This document shows, piece after piece, positions 1 through 7,917 of a DNA stretch of 22,255 bases. The DNA is from Deinococcus sp. Its GTDB lineage: Bacteria; Deinococcota; Deinococci; Deinococcales; Deinococcaceae. The translations under genes and the position numbers were made by a program. The DNA lies in assembly GCF_025362455.1 (NCBI RefSeq), contig NZ_JANYGJ010000083.1, positions 1 through 22,255 of the forward strand, read 5' to 3'. Position 1 is the stretch's first letter, and every line of letters begins with the position of its first letter. Under the pieces are notes generated by a model. The model had not been told where the DNA came from. It made no database searches and saw only the letters and a program-made list of their open reading frames with translations.

Positions 1-969
1 GCCCACGGCGCTCCAGTCGTGGCGCTCGAAGGCGGAGCGCAGCCGCTCGGCCAGCGCGAGGGCCCGCACCTCGTCGCCGCCGGGCAGCAGCAGCACGAAT
101 TCCTCGCCGCCCCAGCGGGTCAGCAGGGCGCTGTGGTGCAGGCCGTGAAACTGAAAACCGGGGCTTTGCAACTCCTGCAACTCGGCGCAGGCCAGCCGGG
201 CCAGTTCGCGCAACACACCGTCACCGACCTGGTGGCCGTGCCGGTCGTTGACGGCCTTGAAGTGGTCGACATCGAAGATCAGCAGCGCCAGCGGCTCCGT
301 GTACAGCAGCGCCTGATCCTCGACGTAGCGGCGGTTGGGTAGCCCGGTCAGGGCGTCGGTATGGGCCAGCGCCTGCATCTGGGTGTAGCGGTGTTTGAGA
401 AAGGCGAAGCCGTAGAGCAGCGCGACCACCGCGCCCTGCGATAAGCAAAACTGAATCAGGATGCCCTGCAAGGGCGACGGCCACTGATCGCCGCTCATCA
501 GGTGCGGCACATTCACCAGTGTGATCATGACCAGCCCCGCGTAAGTAAGCCCCGCCATGAACGTCGCCCGGCCCAGATCCCAAGCGAGGTAGGCTACACA
601 AAACAGCGCCGGAAACCAGAACACAACCTCGTCCAGCCGCCCGACGGCCCCCACAGTCGTGACGTAGTGCTGATGCAACTTGATCAGCAGGTAAAACGCC
701 GCTACCAGGTAGACGCTGCCCAGCGCTGCGTCCACGCTCAGTTTGCGCTGCCCCAGTCCCAACCCGAACCCCAGGATGGTCAGGACCAGTACGCTGAGCA
801 TCACGGCGTCGAGCGGATTGACGCGGGGCCACTGCGTCGCCACGCCGCACAGACAGGCCAGCACCGCAACCGGCGCCGTTTGCAGGTAGGCGCGGCGGCG
901 CAACTCGCCCCAGGCGTCCGGAAACGCGGGCACAGGGCGAACTGGGGCAGTGCGGTGTGGGCGAGGCAT
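1..969 (-). CDS. Membrane-bound diguanylate cyclase (GGDEF), C-terminus cut by window edge
   Basis: Reading left from the ATG at 967-969 there is an open frame of 323 codons that runs off the left edge without a stop. Residues about 30-190 hold roughly six hydrophobic segments (for example 31-46, 52-72, 83-97, 114-130, 137-153, 168-191), so this is an integral membrane sensor region. The GGDEF domain follows: HTDALTGLPNRR at 203-214, DVDHFKAVND at 233-242, and the active-site RWGGEEF at 285-291. The intact GGEEF predicts synthesis of c-di-GMP from two GTP at the inner membrane face. No RxxD inhibitory site is visible five residues before GGEEF, so product feedback may be absent. It is divergent from the gene at 1065. 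There is no good Shine-Dalgarno; a TAACGT box 9 bases before the ATG could give a nearly leaderless transcript. The membrane ligand is unknown. Confidence 0.9.
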   Translation of the reverse strand, partial: MPRPHRTAPVRPVPAFPDAWGELRRRAYLQTAPVAVLACLCGVATQWPRVNPLDAVMLSVLVLTILGFGLGLGQRKLSVDAALGSVYLVAAFYLLIKLHQHYVTTVGAVGRLDEVVFWFPALFCVAYLAWDLGRATFMAGLTYAGLVMITLVNVPHLMSGDQWPSPLQGILIQFCLSQGAVVALLYGFAFLKHRYTQMQALAHTDALTGLPNRRYVEDQALLYTEPLALLIFDVDHFKAVNDRHGHQVGDGVLRELARLACAELQELQSPGFQFHGLHHSALLTRWGGEEFVLLLPGGDEVRALALAERLRSAFERHDWSAVG

Positions 970-1029
970 AACGGCCTGACGTTAATGTTAGCGTGATTTT
1001 CTCACACATGATGTCGAAATCCAGCACCA

Positions 1030-1059
1030 TCAACAGAGCCTGCCTCGCCTTCGTACACT
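1030..1059 (+). promoter_or_regulatory. Promoter giving a leaderless mRNA for the gene at 1065
   Basis: A TACACT -10 box lies at 1054-1059, five bases before the ATG at 1065. A weak -35 (TCAACA, 4/6 to TTGACA) lies 18 bases upstream. Transcription starting about 7 bases after the -10 box would begin at the start codon. No Shine-Dalgarno is present, which fits leaderless translation. Confidence 0.5.
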
Positions 1060-1064
1060 GAGCC

Positions 1065-2399
1065 ATGCGACGCCTGATCCTGACAAGCCTGCTGCTCTGC
1101 ACCTCCGCCCTGGCCGGGGGCAGCGGCCCAAGCGCCACCGTAAAGCCCACGCCCGATCAACTTCAGCAGCAACAGGAGCAAACCATTCAGGCGGCTGACC
1201 AGGCTGTGAATCAGGGGGAATATCTGCGCGCCGTAACGCTGATGGAGGGCGCCGTCAAAGCCTTGGCCGCCTTCCCCGCCCTCCAGGATTATCCCCGGCA
1301 GACGCTCGGCCTCTACCAGTCGTTCGTTGGGCTAGACGCTGCCGCCCGGCAGAGTTTCGACTTCGGGCCACCAGGCAACGGCACTGGCCCGGACGAGGAG
1401 CAGGCGATCAGTGAGAGTGGCCTGAAAAGCGCCGTGCAGGCCACCTTGCAGGCGGCCAGGGGCCAGCAGGTGGTTATTCTCAACGAGGTCCATCATCTGC
1501 CGCAGAGCCGCGAGTTCGCCCGGCGAGTGGCCCTGGCGCTGCGCCAGGAGGGCTTCACCTACTTCGCCGCCGAAACCTTCAACCCAGACATCGCCACAAC
1601 CCAGGCACTCGGCTATCCGACCCACGCCAGCGGCTACTACACCAACGAGCCGGTGTTCGGGGAGCTGGTCCGCAGCGCTGTGAAGGCCGGGTATACCCTG
1701 GTGCCGTACGAGGCCGAGACCTTCAAGCAGGGCGGCAGCGGCGCCGATCAGATCAACGACCGCGAGACCCAGCAGGCCAACAACCTCAACGAACGGCTGT
1801 TCAAGAAAGACCCCTCGGCGCGGGTGTTCATTTGCGTCGGCTACAGTCACAACCTGGAATCGGCCCAGAGCAGCGGCGGCGAGACGACGAAATGGATGGC
1901 CCTGCGGCTGCGCGAGCTGACCGGCATCGACCCGCTGACGGTGGACCAGACCGAGGGGATGCAAATTGCCGGGCCGTCCAGCAACCCGGCGCTGCGGGCA
2001 GCAGTGCTGCGCCTCAAGCGGCCCCAGACGGTTTCGGTGCTGACAGACGCCCAGGGGGAGCCTCACCGCGTCTCACCGTTTCAGGAGCGCGACATCCAGG
2101 TGTTTCACCCCGACGCCACACTGATCGCCGGACGGCCCTCCTGGCTGTATGGTGCGGGGCGCAAGGCTGTGACGGTCCAGATTCCAGCCACCGCAGGCCA
2201 GGGCCGCAAGCTGCTTCAGGCGTTTTACGCCCAGGAAAGACCAACCGCCATTCCCGCCGATCAGGTCGTGCTGCCGATCAGGTCGCTCAGGCCGGGCCGG
2301 GTGACTTTGCTGCTGCTGCCAGGCAAATACCGCCTGGCCGTGCAGGACGAGGCCGGTCAATCGGTGGCACTGCCGGAGCTGGTGGTGCCCGGAAAATAG
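1065..2399 (+). CDS. Secreted ChaN/EreA/Tiki-like protein of unknown function
   Basis: This 444-residue protein begins with a signal peptide (Arg-Arg, then a hydrophobic run to about residue 17, then Ala-Gly-Gly), so it is probably exported. Residues about 30-75 look helical and TPR-like. The core starts with VVILNEVHHLP near 137-147 (E141, H143, H144) and returns to GYSHN with H262. This spacing of Glu/His pairs recalls the ChaN, TraB/Tiki and erythromycin-esterase superfamily, in which such residues bind metal or heme or act in catalysis. The last 130 residues resemble a beta-rich add-on domain. The start is the ATG at 1065, supported by the -10 box just before it and by the signal peptide. 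It stands alone between the divergent cyclase and the thrS promoter. Fold assignment is by motif only; the substrate is unknown. Confidence 0.75.
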   Translation: MRRLILTSLLLCTSALAGGSGPSATVKPTPDQLQQQQEQTIQAADQAVNQGEYLRAVTLMEGAVKALAAFPALQDYPRQTLGLYQSFVGLDAAARQSFDFGPPGNGTGPDEEQAISESGLKSAVQATLQAARGQQVVILNEVHHLPQSREFARRVALALRQEGFTYFAAETFNPDIATTQALGYPTHASGYYTNEPVFGELVRSAVKAGYTLVPYEAETFKQGGSGADQINDRETQQANNLNERLFKKDPSARVFICVGYSHNLESAQSSGGETTKWMALRLRELTGIDPLTVDQTEGMQIAGPSSNPALRAAVLRLKRPQTVSVLTDAQGEPHRVSPFQERDIQVFHPDATLIAGRPSWLYGAGRKAVTVQIPATAGQGRKLLQAFYAQERPTAIPADQVVLPIRSLRPGRVTLLLLPGKYRLAVQDEAGQSVALPELVVPGK

Positions 2400-2407
2400 A
2401 GTCTGCC

Positions 2408-2436
2408 TTGCCCCTCCCTGAGCCAGCCGCTAGACT
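2408..2436 (+). promoter_or_regulatory. thrS promoter, firing at the leader ORF start codon
   Basis: TTGCCC (2408-2413, 4/6 to consensus) and TAGACT (2431-2436) are separated by exactly 17 bases. Seven bases downstream of the -10 box is 2443, the A of an ATG. The transcript would therefore start on the leader ORF start codon, leaving no room for a ribosome binding site. Confidence 0.6.
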
Positions 2437-2442
2437 GACAGC

Positions 2443-2550
2443 ATGAAGCCTGCCCCCATTCACCAGGTCCAGCTTTGCGGCCTGATGAGGCGCGGCGCAC
2501 GCTTATTACGAATGTCTGCCGGGTCGGTCACACGAACTACGCGCGCCTGA
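2443..2550 (+). CDS. Putative threonine-sensing leader peptide of thrS (35 aa)
   Basis: This ORF is seen directly: ATG at 2443, 35 sense codons, TGA at 2548-2550. Threonine codons are absent from the first 29 positions and then occur three times in four codons (ACA 2530-2532, ACT 2536-2538, ACG 2539-2541), two codons before the end (GTC ACA CGA ACT ACG CGC GCC TGA). The ORF precedes the threonyl-tRNA synthetase gene and its stop lies in the left arm of a perfect hairpin. This is the layout of an amino-acid attenuation leader, where a ribosome waiting for charged tRNA-Thr changes the RNA fold. Codon use (TTA TTA) is unlike neighbouring genes, which fits a regulatory rather than a functional peptide. 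Initiation would be leaderless. That it is translated and regulatory is inference. Confidence 0.6.
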   Translation: MKPAPIHQVQLCGLMRRGARLLRMSAGSVTRTTRA

Positions 2551-2573
2551 GAGCTTTCACTGCTCTCAGGCGC
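2543..2573 (+). promoter_or_regulatory. Attenuator-type hairpin overlapping the leader stop codon
   Basis: A perfect 12-bp stem pairs 2543-2554 with 2562-2573 around a 7-base loop (TTTCACT). The left arm includes the leader TGA (2548-2550). No T-run follows, so it is not a classical terminator; it may pause polymerase, need a factor, or act on translation. A competing pairing exists: 2488-2494 (AGGCGCG) is fully complementary to 2542-2548. A ribosome held on the threonine codons at 2530-2541 would cover the left arm and prevent the hairpin. Confidence 0.6.
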
Positions 2574-2625
2574 TGTGCTGTCCAGACCAGGCCCACCCAT
2601 GCCAACACACCATCAAGGAGTTCCC

Positions 2626-4575
<1,950 letters not shown>

Positions 4576-4614
4576 GCGGCTGGACCTGCCGCACGTCAGC
4601 TTGAGATGAGCCCT

Positions 4615-4649
4615 CGCCGCTGGACCGTCACCGGTTCGGCGTTGTTCTT
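4615..4649 (+). terminator. Rho-independent terminator of thrS
   Basis: CGCCGCTGG (4615-4623) pairs with CCGG (4631-4634) and CGGCG (4637-4641), leaving a two-base bulge and a 7-base loop. It is followed by TTGTTCTT (4642-4649). The position, 40 bases after the thrS stop, fits. Confidence 0.6.
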
Positions 4650-4663
4650 GACCTCTGGAATGT

Positions 4664-4710
4664 GGGGTGCATTCAAAGGAACGCCCCTTCGACCGCTCAG
4701 GCACTTCGTC
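4664..4710 (-). pseudogene. tRNA-Ser-like 5' fragment (degenerate)
   Basis: Read leftward from 4710, the sequence looks like the first half of a tRNA-Ser: seven acceptor-like bases, then TGCCTGAGCGGTCGAAGG, which forms a Ser/Leu-type D arm with a C-C-T/A-G-G stem. A possible anticodon stem (GCGTT/AATGC) follows but its loop has only six bases. No matching T arm, 3' acceptor strand or CCA is found further left. It is therefore not a working tRNA; it may be a remnant left by integration or recombination. Translation of this strand gives the VPERSKG peptide often produced by mis-calling tRNA-Ser genes. Confidence 0.4.
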
Positions 4711-4718
4711 AGAAATGA

Positions 4719-4771
4719 AGGTAAAGCGCCTGATCTTCATAGATGTAGACTTGATGAAGCCTCCTTTACCT
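4719..4771. repeat. Nested inverted repeat in the thrS-ABC gap
   Basis: AGGTAAAG (4719-4726) pairs with CTTTACCT (4764-4771), and inside it CTTCAT (4735-4740) pairs with ATGAAG (4754-4759). Both arms are perfect, with internal loops between them. The surrounding stretch, about 4711-4910, is AT-richer than the rest. It could be a structured RNA or part of a small interspersed repeat; function unknown. Confidence 0.4.
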
Positions 4772-4802
4772 CCGTCTGAGCCGCCTGACCAAAGTGTTCT
4801 AG

Positions 4803-4831
4803 TAGACACTGGCTTCATTCGACCTTAAACT
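4803..4831 (+). promoter_or_regulatory. Promoter upstream of the ABC transporter genes
   Basis: TAGACA (5/6 to TTGACA) at 4803-4808 and TAAACT (4/6 to TATAAT) at 4826-4831 are 17 bases apart. The predicted start is near 4838, only about 16 bases before a terminator hairpin. Confidence 0.5.
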
Positions 4832-4853
4832 ACTCCGAGTGGACGAGAAGACT

Positions 4854-4883
4854 CCTGACTGAAGGGTCAGGGTGTTTTTCTTT
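4854..4883 (+). terminator. Rho-independent terminator or attenuator before the ABC genes
   Basis: CCTGAC (4854-4859) pairs with GTCAGG (4866-4871) around a six-base loop, followed by a T-rich run TGTTTTTCTTT (4873-4883). It lies between the promoter at 4803-4831 and the ABC gene at 4956, so it would stop transcripts from that promoter unless read through. A second possible -10 box (TATACT, 4883-4888) starts right at its end. Confidence 0.6.
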
Positions 4884-4955
4884 ATACTCGCCACGTCTTT
4901 TTGCATCTTTACGGTATCTGGTGATTTCACAGCGGCATTCTCAGGAGGCTCGACG

Positions 4956-5741
4956 ATGAAACAAGTGAAAATGGCAGTCAGTGGTGTGCTGGTGCTCTCC
5001 CTCCTGCTCGGTGCCCAGGCTCAGGCTCAGGACACGCTCAACGTGGGCGCCAACATCGGCAACGTGCCCTGGGAATTCCAGGATGCCAGCGGCGCCAACG
5101 TGGGCTTCGAGATCGAGCTGGTCGGTGAAATCGCCAAGAACTTGGGCAAGAAGATCAACGTGGTCAACACGCCGTTCAACGGGTTGTTCGCGGCGGTGCA
5201 GTCGGGGCGCATCGACATGGCGATCTCCAGCATCACCATCACTAAAAAGCGCCTGGAAACCGTCTCCTTTGCCCAGCCGTACTACGACTCCGACCAGTCG
5301 CTGACGGTGGTGGCGGACTCTGCGCTGCGCAGCACGGCGGCCTTGAAAGGCAAGACGGTGGGCGTGGATACCGGCTCGACCGGCGCGATGTGGGCGACAA
5401 CCCACCAGGCCCGCTACGGCTACACCATCCGCGAGTACACCGGCCTGAACCCGGCCATGCTCGACCTCAAGAGCGGGCGCATCGACGGCTACATCTCGGA
5501 CATTCCCGCGCTCCAGTACTACGCCAAGGTCACGGGCGGCGTAAAGGTCGCGCAGCGCCTGAAAACCGGCGAGCAGTACAGCATCATGTTCGCCAAGGAT
5601 AGCCCGCTGGCCGCCCAGTTCAACACCCAGTTGGGCGAACTGAAAAAGAGCGGCTACCTCGCCAAGCTGCACCAGAAATGGTTCGGCGTGTTGCCTGAGA
5701 AGACCACCTCGACGGCCACCGTCTTGCCGATGCCGAAGTAA
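4956..5741 (+). CDS. ABC transporter substrate-binding protein, polar amino-acid family
   Basis: The 261-residue protein is an exported solute-binding protein of the family 3 (His/Gln/Arg-type) group. A signal peptide covers residues 1 to about 24 (Lys residues, hydrophobic run, then Ala-Gln-Ala-Gln). The mature part opens with DTLNVGANIGNVPWEF and contains GFEIELVGEIAKNLG, DMAISSITITKKR and GKTVGVDTGSTG, all typical of the two-lobed fold. The start is the ATG at 4956 because AGGAGG lies at 4943-4948, seven bases before it. The permease follows 29 bases downstream. No ATPase for this system is in the window. The ligand cannot be read from sequence; the neighbouring hydantoinase hints at a nitrogen compound such as a hydantoin, ureide or amino acid. 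Confidence 0.9.
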   Translation: MKQVKMAVSGVLVLSLLLGAQAQAQDTLNVGANIGNVPWEFQDASGANVGFEIELVGEIAKNLGKKINVVNTPFNGLFAAVQSGRIDMAISSITITKKRLETVSFAQPYYDSDQSLTVVADSALRSTAALKGKTVGVDTGSTGAMWATTHQARYGYTIREYTGLNPAMLDLKSGRIDGYISDIPALQYYAKVTGGVKVAQRLKTGEQYSIMFAKDSPLAAQFNTQLGELKKSGYLAKLHQKWFGVLPEKTTSTATVLPMPK

Positions 5742-5770
5742 TTGAGCCTCACTGATTTCGGGCCGAGCGC

Positions 5771-6445
5771 ATGAAGCTGATCGACACCTTCTTCAATCTC
5801 AAGATTCTGGTCGAGGCGTTTCCTGCGCTGCTGCGGGGTCTGCTCATCACGCTGGAACTGGGGGTGGTCAGCGCCCTGGTGGGCACGCTGCTGGGCGCAG
5901 CGGTGGCGCTGCTGGGACTCTACGGTCCCGGCTGGCTGCGCGGTCTGGTGCGCGTCTACATCGACGTACTGAGGTCGATGCCGCTGCTGGTGTTCATGGT
6001 GCTGATCTACTACGCGCTGCCGTTCGTCAAGGTGCTGCTGCCCGCCTTCACCTCCGCCGTGCTGGCCATCGGGCTGATCGCCTCGGCGTATGTGGCCGAG
6101 ATCGTGCGCTCCGGCATCGAGGCGATTCCCCCCGGCCAGTTCGAGGCGGCCCGCTCACTGGGCCTGAGAAGCTGGGACGTGATGCGGTCGGTGATCTTGC
6201 CCCAGGCGCTGCGAATCGTGGTGCCGCCGCTGACCGGCAACGCGGTGTCGATCATGAAGGACACCGCCACAGCCTCGGTGGTGGCCCTGCCGGAACTGCT
6301 TCAGCAGGCGACCTCGCGGCAGGCGCTGGCCGCCAATCCGACACCGCTGATCGGCGCGGCCATCATTTATGTCGCGCTGCTGTTTCCGCTGGTGCGGCTG
6401 GTGAGCCGCTTCGAGAACCGGGCGAAAAGAAGGGCGGGGCGCTGA
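5771..6445 (+). CDS. Amino-acid ABC transporter permease (HisM/GlnP family)
   Basis: This 224-residue inner-membrane protein has about five hydrophobic segments and the standard cytoplasmic coupling loop EAARSLGLRSWDVMRSVILPQA beginning near residue 125, where the ATPase docks. RGLLITLELGVVSALVGTLLG near the N-terminus is typical of the family. It is the only permease in the cluster, so it would act as a homodimer. No ATP-binding gene follows; the next gene encodes a PLP enzyme. The ATPase may be elsewhere or shared. The start at 5771 has little Shine-Dalgarno support, and coupling to the upstream gene is likely. Confidence 0.92.
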   Translation: MKLIDTFFNLKILVEAFPALLRGLLITLELGVVSALVGTLLGAAVALLGLYGPGWLRGLVRVYIDVLRSMPLLVFMVLIYYALPFVKVLLPAFTSAVLAIGLIASAYVAEIVRSGIEAIPPGQFEAARSLGLRSWDVMRSVILPQALRIVVPPLTGNAVSIMKDTATASVVALPELLQQATSRQALAANPTPLIGAAIIYVALLFPLVRLVSRFENRAKRRAGR

Positions 6446-6538
6446 GGGACCGCTCTCCAACTCACATCTGACCGGCATTCAGGCTCTTTAATCTGATTGG
6501 ACCGCGATTTATCCACTCCCCACCCAAAGGATTGCCAA

Positions 6539-7789
6539 GTGACCACACTGCCGATCTCCACCCCGCAAGTCTCACCCTTAGAACCGCATCTCGACTTCAT
6601 CCGCTCGCAGTTTCCGGCGCTCCAGAGTCCCTGGGCCTTCTTCGACAACGCGGGCGGCTCGCAGGTGCTGCGCGGCGTGGCCGAAAAGGTCAGCGAGTAC
6701 ATGCTCAATACCAGCGTGCAGCTCGGCGCCAGCTACGCCACGTCGCAGCAGGCCGGGCAGCGCGTCGCTGAGGGCGTGCAGGCCGCCGCCCGCTTCATCA
6801 ATGCGGCGGACCCCCGCGAGGTCATCCTGGGTTCGAGTGCCACCCAACTGGTCGCCAACCTGGCCGCGTCGATAGGTGAATTCTTTGAACCAGGCGACGA
6901 GATCATCGTCACCGACACCGACCACGAGGCGAATATCGGCGCCTGGACGCGGCTGGAGTCACGGGGGATCATCACCAAAATCTGGCCGATTAATACCCAG
7001 ACGCTGGAACTCGACCTGGAGACACTGGGCGAGCTGATGACGGCTAACACCCGACTGGTCTGCTTCACCCACGTCTCGAACGTGCTGGGCACCATCAACC
7101 CCGTGCCGGAGATCACCAAATTCGTGCATGAGCGCGGCGCCAAGGTCTTCGTGGACGGCGTGGCCTACGCGCCGCACCGACGGATTGACGTACAAGCCTG
7201 GGACGTGGATTTCTACCTGTTTAGCTGGTACAAGGTCTACGGCCCGCACATCTCGCTGCTGTTCGGCAAGCTGGAGCGGCTGATCAAACTGCCCAGCATC
7301 AACCACTTTTTCCTGCCGCCGGACGCCGTGCCGTACAAGCTCCAGCCCGGTAATGTGAATTACGAGCTGACCTCCAGCCTGAGCGGCGTGACCGGGTACA
7401 TGGACGCCCTTCAGGAGCGGCTCGGCGTGGACTCGGTGGCCGCCGTCTTCGACGCCTTCGCCGCGCACGAATCGGCACTGGCAGGCCGGTTTCTGGACTA
7501 CCTCAAGACCAAACCCCGCGTGCGGATCATCGGGCACGACTCGGCGGACCCGCTCAAACGGGTGGACACCATCAGCTTCGTCATCGACGGCGTGGCGTCC
7601 TCGGACATTCCAAAGTTCCTGGACGGCCAGCACGTCGCGGTGCGCTACGGTCACTTCTACGCCTACCGCCTGATTCAGACATTGGGATTGGACCAGACCG
7701 AGGGCGTCGTGCGCGTGTCGATGGCGCACTACAACACGCTGGAGGAAGTGGACCGGCTGACCCAAGGGCTCGAAGCCTTCGGGCTGTGA
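6539..7789 (+). CDS. Class V aminotransferase-fold PLP enzyme, cysteine-desulfurase-like family
   Basis: The 416-residue protein has the type I PLP fold of the NifS/SufS relatives: FFDNAGGSQVL near residue 34, the DTDHEANIGAW loop, FVDGVAYAPHRRID with the pyridine-binding Asp, and WYKVYGPH with the likely Schiff-base lysine K232. The protein contains only one cysteine (C175), in the large domain. The C-terminal catalytic cysteine loop of true desulfurases is missing; RYGHFYAYRL is found there instead. A sulfur-mobilising role is therefore doubtful, and a lyase, transaminase or racemase acting on a transported compound is more likely. The GTG at 6539 is preferred because AAAGGA (6526-6531) precedes it by seven bases; a TTG at 6497 is the alternative. 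It lies between the transporter and the hydantoinase. Confidence 0.82.
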   Translation: MTTLPISTPQVSPLEPHLDFIRSQFPALQSPWAFFDNAGGSQVLRGVAEKVSEYMLNTSVQLGASYATSQQAGQRVAEGVQAAARFINAADPREVILGSSATQLVANLAASIGEFFEPGDEIIVTDTDHEANIGAWTRLESRGIITKIWPINTQTLELDLETLGELMTANTRLVCFTHVSNVLGTINPVPEITKFVHERGAKVFVDGVAYAPHRRIDVQAWDVDFYLFSWYKVYGPHISLLFGKLERLIKLPSINHFFLPPDAVPYKLQPGNVNYELTSSLSGVTGYMDALQERLGVDSVAAVFDAFAAHESALAGRFLDYLKTKPRVRIIGHDSADPLKRVDTISFVIDGVASSDIPKFLDGQHVAVRYGHFYAYRLIQTLGLDQTEGVVRVSMAHYNTLEEVDRLTQGLEAFGL

Positions 7790-7899
7790 ACTGAATGGAA
7801 CGGCATCCTGTCGTGATTGAGTGGCGCTGGGACGTAGGTTCGGCTCATCACTGCGCTCAAGGCGCCATCCTTCTTTCCTTCGGCACGCCAGGAGCGGAC

Positions 7900-7917
7900 A
7901 TGGACACCTCCAGATGA
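7900..7917 (+). promoter_or_regulatory. Five-codon upstream ORF (MDTSR) coupled to the hydantoinase start
   Basis: ATG GAC ACC TCC AGA TGA occupies 7900-7917. It has a good Shine-Dalgarno (AGGAG, 7890-7894) five bases upstream. Its TGA overlaps the hydantoinase ATG (ATGA at 7914-7917), and the hydantoinase has no ribosome site at normal distance. Ribosomes finishing the mini-ORF could restart on the hydantoinase ATG. Translation is inferred, not shown. Confidence 0.4.

Noticed and set aside
221..1150. A 309-codon minus-strand ORF at the left end
   Set aside because: It is a frame-shifted shadow of the diguanylate cyclase; the true frame contains the GGDEF motifs and starts at 969.
2575..2625. 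In-frame GTG start adding 17 residues to ThrRS
   Set aside because: It lies right behind the leader hairpin, has no ribosome site, and adds residues before the conserved TGS start; the ATG at 2626 has AAGGAG at the right distance.
2437..2625. T-box riboswitch or anticodon-mimic operator upstream of thrS
   Set aside because: I could not find a T-box TGGNACCGCG core. The 7-base loop of the hairpin contains TCA at the anticodon position, not a threonine anticodon.
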